Assembly (NCBI GenBank): GCA_030052745.1
Contig: JANBVO010000028.1
Coordinates: 62,001 to 126,000 of the forward strand
Reading direction: 5' to 3'
DNA: 64,000 nucleotides
Source of the DNA: Pleurostoma richardsiae
Lineage: Eukaryota > Ascomycota > Sordariomycetes > Calosphaeriales > Pleurostomataceae
The position numbers and the translations under genes are program-made. The notes beneath the pieces were generated by a model. The model saw only the letters and a program-made list of their open reading frames with translations, ran no database searches and had not been told where the DNA came from. This document shows positions 43,419 to 52,752 of the stretch, in pieces. Within the stretch, counting starts at the first letter, position 1; the number at the start of each line of letters is the position of its first letter.

Positions 43419-45017
43419 TCAGACCAGGACTACCTCCCGGCCATCCCTGCTCTCTGTCGTCCCGCCGTGGCGGTAGCGAAGGACAGCCCTGGGCCCCCAC
43501 TCCCTCACAGTGGTGAGCGTGTCCACGAGCTGCTCGACGCTCTTCAAGGCCTCGGCCGCGAGGATCTTGGAGCCGTACCCGAGCGTCTCCTCGCTCTTTC
43601 CCTTCACCATGTCATCAATCCGCGCCGCCAGCGCCTCCTGCCTGGCAACAATCTCCTCGACCTCCTTCTTGAACTTCTCCTCGAGGGTGGTCGCCTCTCT
43701 CAGCTTTGGTCCCCAGACGTCTTCGTTTTTAGGGATATGCGTGACGTTTAGTTCGCGTAGCTGGTCGAGCCTCTTCTGGGCCACCTCCTGTGTCTTAGCG
43801 GCTTGCTGGTCGAACATCGCGAGGGCGCTGGCGTGCGCTTCTTGGAACTTTTCTTGCTCCGTGAGAAGCTGCTCAAGGCTTGCGGTGTTGGACGCTCCGC
43901 TCCGCCTCGCGCCCGGCTTCGCCTTCATGAACTCAATGCCCTGTCTCGCGAGCTCTTGGAGTTTTCCCGTCACGATCTCCACGAGCAGCATATCCTTGAA
44001 CAGATCGTCGACGCCGCACATTTTGAGGAGCATACGGTATTCCTCTTTCCATGACCCTGGCGTGATCGGCTTCGGCTCCTCGCGGGGCTCCGCAGACAAC
44101 TCCAGAAGCACCTTCGGGGGTGAGGAGTGTTTAGGTAGTCCGTTGGAACCTGGAAATCTGGGTGCCTTTAAACCTGGGGAGACAGTCGGTGTGCGAATAC
44201 TTTCCCTTAGCTCTTGGCCCGTCCGCGTCGTGGTTGCCTCTATGGCCGGGCTCTTTCGGGTAACGCCCGGGGCCTTCGCCGACGCGGAACCATCAGTCCC
44301 CTTCAGCAACTTCGTCGGCGGCTCCTGTCCACCTAGCGCCTCCTTGGAGGCCTTCCGCTTCTCAGCGGACGGTGGCCTGAAGTATGTAGCTCTCCACTTA
44401 TAGTACTCCCGCTCGACCTCAAAGACCGCCTTGCCAGCCATCCGCCCCATCATCTGTACCTGCCCCTCATCCTGCAGCATACCATCGGTCTCCTCCTCGG
44501 CGACGCGCAGCACCTCCGTCACACGTCCCATGCACTTTTCGGCAAGGCCAAATAGCTGGCCTGCGTGCTTCCACGCCAGCGCGGCGCGCGCATCGCTCTG
44601 GGCTAGATCGGCGGCCTGCCCTTTGATCGAATTGCAGTGGCGTCCGATGCGCCGGGTGCGGGAGAGGAGATGCACGGTCTTGACGTACTCGCGGAGCTCG
44701 GCGTATTTGGCACCCTTGTAGTGGGCATAGGTCTTCTCGACGAAGCCGATGATCATCCGCACGAGGCGAGCGTCGTACCTCGTGGAGGGCGAGGTGATGT
44801 CGCAGAGGGCGTCCCTGAGCTCGCGGAGCTTCAGGATCTGTTTATCGGCTTCGTCCGCTCGCGATGCTAGTAAGGCATCTCGGTCGAAGTCCAGGTCCAT
44901 TTCGTCGAGTCTTTCCATGGTGAATGCGGTTTTGCCGATCAGAGGATGAAGGGGATAGAACGGGACATTTTCCAGGGCGAAATAAATCGAAGCGCCTTTC
45001 ATGCTTCTCCAGCACAT
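43419..45017 (-). CDS. Uncharacterised coiled-coil protein (532 aa)
   Basis: Single-exon frame, not recognised. In-frame ATGs occur at codons 1, 6 and 34; the last (MERLDEMDLDFDRDALLASR) begins an acidic segment typical of a protein start and may be the real one. The N-terminal part (about 34-210) is helical and charged, including VRMIIGFVEKTYAHYKGAKY. The middle (about 225-330) is low-complexity, rich in Ser, Thr, Pro and Lys. After EEYRMLLKMCGVDDLFKDML comes a long coiled coil (about 375-480: LEQLLTEQEKFQEAHASALA, then EEKFKKEVEEIVARQEALAA). It ends in GGTTESRDGREVVLV. No signal peptide or membrane helix. The coiled coil with a helical head could suit a cytoskeletal or nuclear structural role, but that is speculation. 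Confidence 0.75.
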   Translation of the reverse strand: MCWRSMKGASIYFALENVPFYPLHPLIGKTAFTMERLDEMDLDFDRDALLASRADEADKQILKLRELRDALCDITSPSTRYDARLVRMIIGFVEKTYAHYKGAKYAELREYVKTVHLLSRTRRIGRHCNSIKGQAADLAQSDARAALAWKHAGQLFGLAEKCMGRVTEVLRVAEEETDGMLQDEGQVQMMGRMAGKAVFEVEREYYKWRATYFRPPSAEKRKASKEALGGQEPPTKLLKGTDGSASAKAPGVTRKSPAIEATTTRTGQELRESIRTPTVSPGLKAPRFPGSNGLPKHSSPPKVLLELSAEPREEPKPITPGSWKEEYRMLLKMCGVDDLFKDMLLVEIVTGKLQELARQGIEFMKAKPGARRSGASNTASLEQLLTEQEKFQEAHASALAMFDQQAAKTQEVAQKRLDQLRELNVTHIPKNEDVWGPKLREATTLEEKFKKEVEEIVARQEALAARIDDMVKGKSEETLGYGSKILAAEALKSVEQLVDTLTTVREWGPRAVLRYRHGGTTESRDGREVVLV

Positions 45018-45493
45018 CTATAAGACCTCATTATCAAGCTAGCTGATTGAGAATCTGAGTATCCCACGCGGGAAGCCCGAAGGCGTCAGAACAGGAGACT
45101 CGACAAAGGCATGTCAACCAGTGTCTTTGTCACAATAGACAAGAAGCCACAAGTAGATGGGACGACTCGAGATGAAGGTTGCGCCCAGTGGTTGCGGAAT
45201 GGAAGACAAGAAAAAGAAAGGCAGATAGCAAGAAAACTGCAGCTCTCTTATGTGCCTGGTAGTTTTGACGAATCCGTACGGTCATGCGGATTCGACATCA
45301 TCAAACAAAGAAACCCAACGACAATACGCCTGTTTCGACTCTCCGACGCCACAACTTGATTGACGCCCGCATTCTTTAGAACTTCAGAATTTCCGAAAAC
45401 GGCCAACTCGAGGACAACGGAAATGATGGACCCGGTAATATGTCGAACAGTTATGTATACGCGGGCCGCCAACATCCACCCATCAGCCTCACC
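45018..45493. other. Intergenic region
   Basis: About 480 bp between two co-directional minus-strand genes; holds the promoter of the coiled-coil gene and the 3' UTR of the bZIP gene. Confidence 0.45.
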
Positions 45494-46498
45494 CTATATA
45501 CCTGTAGCATACTGATCCATGGCACAGTCAAGAGCTGAATTGTCGACGTCGCATTCTGTTATTGTTCCGCACCCGAGATATGCTCGAACCTGGAGTGCAT
45601 TTGCCGCACTCAACGTAGAGACGATATCCGCGTCCATCAAGCTGCTTTTCGACGATGCTGCAGGGTTGGGTGTCGTGGCATAGTGTGAGGAGGGCGGAGT
45701 GAATCTTGCTTGTACCGCTGCGGACTCTTGCCTGTAGTGATGGTGGGGTACGTCAAGATAGTAGGTGTAATCCTGATATTGTGTCGAGTCTTGGAAGGCG
45801 AAGTTGGTCTGGTCGCTTGGAAGGCCATTCAATGAGCCAATTCCTTGCAGTGCTAGTGCTGCATCTCGTCTTCTATTTCCGCCCGAGAGATGTGTAAGCA
45901 TACGGTGCTCAGAACTGCTCTGGATATGCGGTGCTGAGTTGCCCGGAGTAGTCTCTGATGCTGAGCGGATAGATGCCAGGTCAGTGGCCGGGCTCCCATT
46001 GCTTTCTGGGCGCCCCACGCTGGCATTGTTGCCCTCACCCAAGTTGCCTTGCGTAGGATAGAACGAAACTCGAGTATCCATGAAAGATGGCCGTCGCGGC
46101 TCGAGCAGTGAAGCTAAATTCTGGGCTGCCTCTCCAGTTGCGGCTGTCTGGTGCCGCGGAGGTGACGATGAGGTATCACCTGGTGGTGCAGCAACTCCGG
46201 ACTTGAGGAATGCATCAATGCTATCGTCAGCAACCTTGTGTCTATGGAGAAGAGTCCGCAGCTTCTTGTTCTCCTCTGCGACCCTGCGGGCGGCGTATTG
46301 GACTTCTGCTGATGCCTGGACTCCTTCCAGCTCGCACATTCTGACCTTCTTCTCCAACTCTTGCAAGTACTCCTTCCGCCGGGCGCGAGATCGCCTCTGG
46401 TTGTCCCGAATGCGGGCGAGGTTAGACTTGTCCTGCGAAGATTAGCACGCGGGGTTGTTTCGGCTACCGGATAGGATATCGCATACCGAGGGCGACAT
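45494..46498 (-). CDS. bZIP transcription factor (fungal-type)
   Basis: Exons 46487-46498 (MSPS) and 45494-46432, with a 54-nt intron (GTATGC donor, GCTAAT branch, CGCAG acceptor), give 316 aa. The basic region starts immediately: DKSNLARIRDNQRRSRARRK, followed by EYLQELEKKVRMCELEGVQA and a leucine/valine heptad run into EENKKLRTLLHRHKVADDSI. This RNQRRSRAR-type basic region right at the N-terminus is typical of a fungal bZIP class. The rest is Ser/Pro/Thr-rich, and the end (LGCGTITECDVDNSALDCAM, then DQYATGI) fits the short conserved Cys-containing tail seen in that class. It should bind DNA as a dimer in the nucleus. Target genes cannot be inferred. A GTATAT donor-like sequence overlaps the last codons, so a further exon is not excluded. 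Confidence 0.85.
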
Positions 46499-49158
46499 AA
46501 TGGTCGGCAACTTTCATATCCAAAGAAGCGTGACGGATCTTCGCATGGAATTCTGAGAGCTTTAATGGGACAGCGAGGCCAAGGAAGTATACCGGTGAGG
46601 GCAGTCAGTGCCCTCAGATTATGGTGGCGGTGCAATGCAGGGGTTGTGGATTGAAGAGCAGTAGGGAAAGAAGCGCCAATCTTGAGGGACGACCGGAGGG
46701 AACAGGGCCAACCAAACGATACGAGAGAAGTGTCAGGGGTGTTTGGGGGAGTCGAGTCGATATGGTCGCCGGAGAGAGGTGCAAGAATTCTGTTCAGTTA
46801 GAGTGGGCAGCATGGAGAAACCACAGACTTGGCCATGCCCTGGCACGGTCAAAGGGTGTGTGACAGATCAAAGACAGCTTCCAGCGGACTCGGCACGTCT
46901 TCCGGCCCTGCCTTCTCTCATGCATTTAGCAGGGGAAATGCACCGGCGACCTGCTGCGATCCATGGCCGATGGGGATAAGGTGCCCACTTTGGGCAAAGC
47001 AAGGTCAGCCGAGAGGACGCTAGAACAAATGCATGTTGATGCAAGTACAGCTACCTCGGGCATATCTTCGGGATAGGGGTATTCTCGTGCATGGCAACAA
47101 CAGCTCGGTACCCGCTATGGAGAACTTGGCTTCTTTTCTTCCTTTTGATGAGTCTGGCGTCATCAAGAAGCGTCGCCGATGGCGAGATGCGAAACAGCCG
47201 ACGCCATGTGCAGCTTGTTCGTACCAGAGTACCAAGTTCACGCTTACCCGATACCTACAGGTGCATACATCCTAGGCCGGCTACCTTGCCGGCCACGGCT
47301 GCGAAAGCGGCAACATGGATTCGGACCTACAGGTACCGATACCGCCATGTACAACAAGGACGTGCTTCATCTGGCTAAGTGCTGTGCAAGGAGGCGAGCC
47401 GCTCTGTTCTGTTCCAGAGGGATCTGCGCTTCGCGCCGTCCGTGAACCTGCACACCAGCAGTCCGTGGCCATTGGCCCTCTTAGCTTCTGTGGTGGAAGA
47501 GGCTGTCACCTGGTATGGTCGGTCGCAGGCTCATGGGCGCCTGAGGGCCCATTCTCCGTGTTGCCCGAGCAGGAGAAGATGTCGTGTCCGCATCTGGTGA
47601 CGTCTGAAACCGTTGCCCATGCTCTCGCTGTAACGGCACCGGCATTTCCAGGCCCGATGTCATAAATCTGGAGGATCCAGTTCGAAGATCAGCCGTGCCA
47701 AGACCTGTCGTAGGGCAACCCCAGGCTCCACAACCCCGGCTTCTCGATGCGCCGCATTTCTTGGCATTGCGTTTGTCTTCACGACATCTCTACTCGGCGC
47801 ACCATGTAGGAGACAAGTATCGTCAATTCCCCCAATGTGTACCGTACAAGTCATTTGACTCCCCGGCGGCTTCCACTGATTACGCATTTGAGGCTGGCTC
47901 GAAGTAGTCTTGGTCAGGGCACGAGCAACGGGACCGATGGTATGTCGGGGCCTTCGGCTTCGGCGTCGGCTTCGTGAGAGTCATGACGACGCACCTCCCT
48001 TTCCTATCAGCATTCTGTACTCCTCCAGTCTTGCTTTCCAGCACAAGCGGCTATTTCTCCGGTCCCGAAGCGCTGGTAGAACCCTCACTCGCGCCGCTGC
48101 TAGGTCATGTTGACGCGTCCTAGCCAGCATGAGGACAGGCCGAAACATCTCCCCGGACCGTGCTAGTGCGATCCGGCCGAGTGCTGAGGGGAAGAACAGT
48201 ACTATGCTGATCTTGATTACCATCCCGCCGCTGCATGTATGATAGCCTGCGGGCATGTGCCTCTCTGGTATCAGAGACAGCTGCTACGTCTATCCGACGC
48301 CTGTCGTCGTCAGCCTTCTCCATCCAGTGCCCCGCAGGCGCGGCACCTAGTGTCGCCGTCTTCATCTCAAAACAGCAAATCCCAGTCCACCGGGGCTTCT
48401 CGGCTGGATGTCTCGCTCTTATTTCCGTATACGAGGAATCTGGCCAGCAATGGCGAGTTTGCGTAGATAAAGCATGCGGCATGGCATGCTCTCTCAATGC
48501 TAGGTGGCTATGTTATTCGTGGACCAAATACAAGGGACTAGCTCGAAAGAGATTAGAGATGAAACCATTTCTCTCTGTACTTGGCGATCTGGATGCTGCG
48601 CCTCAATAGTTTAAGTGTTGCTACTGTCGCTAAGCCTCCTTACTATTGGCACTATACTCCGGTGAAGTGACATGCTCCTTTTCCTCCCAAGCCGTCCTTG
48701 AGTACGCCGGTTGTATGTGACGGTGAGTGGGTTGTGAGGGCATGTTGGTACATACCTGCCTTCCATGTAGATTGACAGAAAGATGTCCGTACGGGTATAG
48801 AACTGGAGGCAGTGGACATGTGTCCCTTTTCCAAGGCAAAGTGCCACCACTAAAGAATATAGGGGGTGGAAGTCTGCATCTTACAAAAGAGTGTTCTCCA
48901 AGTCGTCGAGTTCCGAGGAGATGCCTGGGCTAGAGGAACAGATAGTGGCGGACTTCTACAGCCAAAGCATGAGAAAGGGGTTTGTTCATATTCCTGTCAA
49001 CCATAATATGCCTCCTTAGTAGATAGAGCGGCGAATGTCGGACTCATGTGCGATTGTATGAATATAGGTACGTACACTACCTTACCTAAACACTGTAAGT
49101 TGCCTTCAGCATCGAGTGCGTCTCACTAGTGAGACGTGTCGTCTCTGACCGTATTCAC
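46499..49158. other. Gene-poor region
   Basis: About 2.7 kb. A 124-codon ATG frame at 48235-48609 (+) and an overlapping antisense frame both look unconvincing. An 18-bp perfect palindrome (CGTCTCACTAGTGAGACG) sits at 49119-49136. Nothing else is supported. Confidence 0.4.
49119..49136. repeat. 18-bp perfect palindrome
   Basis: CGTCTCACT followed directly by its reverse complement AGTGAGACG, in the 3' flank of the RING-finger gene. Could be chance, a dimeric-protein site or part of a 3' structure. Confidence 0.6.
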
Positions 49159-50103
49159 CTACCTTTGTGTTACCAGTTCGTAGTCATGATGCGTAGATCT
49201 CATCTCGACGACCTGTTCAAGGAGGTCCTTCCGCCAGAATATCTGGTCCCGGGACAACTCCCTCTCGTAGCCGCTGTACGTTCTCCGAGCAGAGGTGAAT
49301 GACATTAGTAGGCGCTCTAGACCCCTCTGTCACCACTCGGCCGGCTCACTCGACACGGCAGTCCCAATTGTATTCCGTGACCTTGCCTCTGTTGGGAAGC
49401 GTCCGGGACAGAAGCAGGTTGTTCTCCTTCTGGTGCAGCCTGGTAGGCACCAGATGCTTGGAAGAAGGATACTGCAACTACAGTTTGCACAGCGGGCAGG
49501 TGTCGATGTGCCGGAGCCATCCGGTCACACACCGGTAGCCGAAAATGTGGGCACAAGGCGGTATTGCCACGGTGGAATTGGAAAGCTCCTCGTGTAAGTG
49601 AGCTAAATGGAGACCGGGCTCGAAACAGATTGCGCAAGTCAAGGTTTGGGCTTGTCGGTAAGGAAAGTGGCGATCGAATAGGGAACGAAGCCCCCCGGAT
49701 CACTTCCTTCCTCTACTAGGTCTGGCCGCTTGGAATAATGGAGATTAAGCATTCTCAAGCAGTGGGTGGAGGCCACCACCTGCATTGCCAGCGTAGAAAA
49801 GCAGGCGATCGAGGACGAATTGAGAGAACACGAGCCCTTGGGGTCAATGCACTTTGTCTGACTGTTAATCCTAGTAGAGCAGCCAGAAGATATATCTGCC
49901 ACAGAAGCCATTGTTTTTGCAGCTTTGCTTTGTTTCCACAACCCAATGTCACATATTAAAGGGTTTGAAGGCATGCGACAGAAGACAATGGTGAAGAGGA
50001 CAGGCCTGCAATAGCCTTCCTTCGTTCGGCGATGAACAATCCGTCGCTGACGTCCAGGGCGTCCCATCTCCTGTCGGTGCACCATTGAGACAGTCCGGTT
50101 CAT
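49159..50103 (-). CDS. RING-finger protein, probable E3 ubiquitin ligase; 3' structure uncertain, possibly pseudogene
   Basis: The clear part is a RING domain at about 49478-49650: TCAICF (first Cys pair), then a spacer, PCAHIFGYRCVTGWL and TCPLCKL, the C3HC4/H2-like pattern of ubiquitin ligases. A 53-nt intron (49651-49703, GTGATC...ACAAG with CTTAC branch) joins it in frame to an upstream exon reading back through STLAMQVVASTHCLRMLNLH and RTVSMVHRQEMGRPGRQRR to an ATG at 50103; this start is a guess. After the RING the frame meets TAG at 49478-49480. The same frame then stays open for 44 codons (LQYPSSKHLVPTRLHQKENN), and a protein-like terminal exon lies at 49159-49273 (GYERELSRDQIFWRKDLLEQ, then VVEMRSTHHDYELVTQR). 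A 207-nt intron from GTAGTT at 49480 to CAG at 49274 would join RING to this exon in phase. Either that splice is real or TAG is a nonsense mutation. Confidence 0.45.
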
Positions 50104-50216
50104 TGCCTCAACAACCTGTGAGACGACATGCGCAAGCGCTGGATGGGTGCTGATGCTCTCTATTGCCCTGCCCAATTCCTGAAACTGTATGTACAAACAA
50201 TCGCACTGCAACAACC

Positions 50217-50652
50217 CTACTCAGATTTCGATTGTGCCTGGGCCTTCTCGTACTCGACTATTTGCTTGCTCCAACTGCAATGCCTGTTAGTATGTCTTGC
50301 ACTGATCTGCAATCCGGGCCTGGACAGGAACGTACTATCGGCTGGGGTAAAATCGGCCTGGCTCTGGCATCTTGGTTCTGAACTCGCGCTCCGCGCTCAA
50401 CTTCCACACTAGACCGGTGATTCCAACGATCGCTAGACCAAAGACCGCCGTGTTCCTCTTCCAGTTCGAAGGCTGTGTGTACCAGCCACCGGCCGGTGAC
50501 CAGACGTGCTTGGGGTAACTAGATTGCGGCGTCAGCGTCGTCGGTTCACGGATTCGGGAGCTCGCGGGTTGACTAACGGAACCTTGGGACCGCCACCCTG
50601 CGAGTGCGTCAGCAAGATATCATCATATAGAGCGGAGGTTTAGACTTACCAT
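50217..50652 (-). CDS. Small single-TM protein (88 aa), probably mitochondrial inner membrane
   Basis: Four exons: 50650-50652 (ATG only), 50550-50572 (23 nt), 50336-50518 and 50217-50274, with introns of 77, 31 and 61 nt. The product starts MSTRELPNPYPKHVWSPAGG, continues WYTQPSNWKRNTAVFGLAIV as the start of its single hydrophobic helix, then has a basic SAEREFRTKMPEPGRFYPSR and ends WSKQIVEYEKAQAQSKSE. The layout (N-terminal aromatic/Pro segment, one helix, basic matrix-like tail) resembles small accessory subunits of mitochondrial membrane complexes, possibly complex I; exact identity is not established. The last two exons and their 61-nt intron (CTAAC branch, TTGCAG) are secure. The 5' part rests on a very short 31-nt intron with a GCTGAC branch site; without it the frame from the ATG hits a stop. 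Confidence 0.68.
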
Positions 50653-51023
50653 TATGACCCAATTGACTGATTGACAGGTGCTTTGGGATCGTGTGTCTGG
50701 CGACTGTCGCGGATTCGAAGCTGCGGGATTGAGAGCGGCTATGAAGTCAAAAGCGACGGGCCCGCTAGAATGCGTTCTCCCGACAGCGTCCGTGCACGAA
50801 TTATGTCAGCAGAAAATCCCGGGGTCCCTGCAGCTCACACGAGTTGCTGCAATGGGCCGGAAACTTTTTTCTCGGGCACGACTTGCTGCTGCTGCCACAA
50901 CCACAGACGACACTCGCACGACTCGACCCGACCTGACGCGGCCAATTCATGAGGGTCCGGATAGCGAGGCTCCGCGTTGCAGTATAGCCAGCTGGGGGAA
51001 TACAGACTGACGAGATCCTACTC
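50653..51023. promoter_or_regulatory. Divergent promoter region between the 88-aa gene and mL44
   Basis: About 370 bp between divergent start codons of two probable mitochondrial protein genes, so a shared bidirectional promoter is likely. Short CACTCGCACGACTCGACCCGA-like CG-rich repeats occur near 50910-50935. No specific factor site is assigned. Confidence 0.45.
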
Positions 51024-52304
51024 ATGAAGAGGGTACGGGTGGGAAGATGGTCCGGGCAGCTGCTCACGACACGGTCAGGAGCTTCGGCTTCGACACTCCC
51101 TCCATGCTATCGGTTACTTCCTAGGCCTGCGGCTCAGTTCGCGCCTTCAATACGGCACCAGTCCTCCGTCTCCTCTCCTGACATCATATTCGAAGATGGA
51201 ACCGTCGCGACCTCATCCTCAACCTCCGAGACCGAGCTGGGTCCTGCCGCGGACCCGGTAGCCCTTCCCTCACCTCCGCCGGAGCGGGCGCTTCATTCGG
51301 CGAAGCTGGCCGCCCTGCATGCGCGGCTATCCCTCTCCGAGAAGATCCCCCTCCAGACGCTCGCGCGCACGCTCGTTGACTCCTCGGCGGACGAGAGCCT
51401 CCTCTTCAACAACGTCAACCTGTCCTTCCTCGGCATGACCGTCATAAACTACCACATAACCGAGTGGCTCATGGTCCGGTATCCCCGGCTGCCCATGGAC
51501 ATTCTCTATGCCGCGCTTAAGGCCTACGCGGGGCCCCAGGCGCTCTATCAGGTGGCCCGGGGCTGGGGCGTCGAGAGCGCCGCCGCGCCGGGCGAGGAGG
51601 TCGACCCCGGCCTGCTGCAGTTCTCGCTTGACAGGGACCGGATGCTGGTCAAGAAGTGGGGCTACGTGCGGCCAGAGGCCAAGATGGCCGACAAGTACAA
51701 GTGGCGGCGCGGCCTATCGAGCCGTGTCGTGCTGGACGACGACTTTGGCCAGCGGCTGAACCCTGAGGAGCTCGCCGAGCCCGCCCCAGAGGAGGACGAC
51801 GGGCAGCAGCGGCCGCTGTCCCTGGGCGACCCGGCCGAGAAAGCGCAGATGGCATTCGACGCGCACGCCTCGTTCGTGCGCGCCGTCGTCGGCGCCATCT
51901 ACACGCACTGCGGCCGCGAGGCGGTCAAGTCGTTCGTGCGGGCGCACGTGCTGTCGCGGCAGCTGGACCTGTCCGGGCTGTTCCAGTTCAAAGCGCCGAC
52001 GCGCGAGCTGGTGCGGCTGTGCGCGCGCGAGGAGTTCGAGAAGCCGGTCGCGCGCCTCGAGTCCGAGACGGGCCGGCTGTCGCGCACGCCCGTCTTCGTT
52101 GTCGGCATCTATAGCGGCCGCGACAAGCTGGGCGAGGGCGCCGCCGCCAGCCTCGACGCCGCGCGCCACAAGGCCGCCATGAACGCCCTCAAGGCCTGGT
52201 ACCTGTACAGCCCCGGCGAGAACGTCCGCGTCCCCAGCGACATGCTCGTCGAAGGCGCCAAGCCCTGGGAGCCGGTGTACGTGGACATCGGGGAGATTGT
52301 ATGA
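51024..52304 (+). CDS. MRPL3: Mitochondrial large-subunit ribosomal protein mL44 (MRPL3 type)
   Basis: Component of the mitochondrial 54S ribosomal subunit, related to RNase III with a double-stranded RNA-binding fold. Single exon, 426 aa. Residues 1-45 are Arg/Ser-rich without acidic residues, a mitochondrial presequence (MKRVRVGRWSGQLLTTRSGA). The RNase III-like domain includes LALHARLSL-type helices, FNNVNLSFLGMTVINYHITE and WLMVRYPRLPMDILYAALKA, then DAHASFVRAVVGAIYTHCGR. The dsRNA-binding part near the C-terminus contains PVFVVGIYSGRDKLGEGAAA and SLDAARHKAAMNALKAWYLY. RNase III catalytic acidic residues are not conserved, as expected for mL44. The gene is GC-rich and converges on the phospholipase gene 448 bp away. 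Confidence 0.9.
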   Translation: MKRVRVGRWSGQLLTTRSGASASTLPPCYRLLPRPAAQFAPSIRHQSSVSSPDIIFEDGTVATSSSTSETELGPAADPVALPSPPPERALHSAKLAALHARLSLSEKIPLQTLARTLVDSSADESLLFNNVNLSFLGMTVINYHITEWLMVRYPRLPMDILYAALKAYAGPQALYQVARGWGVESAAAPGEEVDPGLLQFSLDRDRMLVKKWGYVRPEAKMADKYKWRRGLSSRVVLDDDFGQRLNPEELAEPAPEEDDGQQRPLSLGDPAEKAQMAFDAHASFVRAVVGAIYTHCGREAVKSFVRAHVLSRQLDLSGLFQFKAPTRELVRLCAREEFEKPVARLESETGRLSRTPVFVVGIYSGRDKLGEGAAASLDAARHKAAMNALKAWYLYSPGENVRVPSDMLVEGAKPWEPVYVDIGEIV

Positions 52305-52752
52305 TGACGCTGCTGCTGCTTGGATCTGGATAAACTGCCGCGGGGACGACGAGGCGCGGGATTGAGTGTGCATGGGGCTGGCTGTACGACAGTGGTTTAC
52401 GCATACTACGCGGCTGAGCCATATAGCGGAGAGGGCAAGCTGGTGGTGACCTCCCACGGGAGCTGTACATTTCCCGCACCGGACAAGGCATGGTTGGCAG
52501 GCTTCATTCGGAGGTCGGTCCGGGAGACGGCGAGAGAACGCAACCTGTATATTATAGAGAGCAAAAATACTTGTGTACTAACAAATCACACAACGGCAAT
52601 ACTCCCCAATCTCGGCGGGAACGGAACTGAGAGAAAGGAGATCTTACTTTGTCTACAGGGTATCCTCGCATATGCTCTTGAAGTCCTATTCCGTGTGAAA
52701 CGAACTCGCCACGCCCACGTACATCGTGACCGCTAAGAAAAAACGACCAGGC
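52305..52752. other. Convergent 3' intergenic region
   Basis: About 450 bp between the mL44 stop (+) and the phospholipase stop (-). No gene supported. Confidence 0.5.

Noticed and set aside
48235-48609. 124-codon ATG frame on the plus strand
   Set aside because: An antisense frame of similar length overlaps, composition is not protein-like, and no introns or family resemblance are seen.
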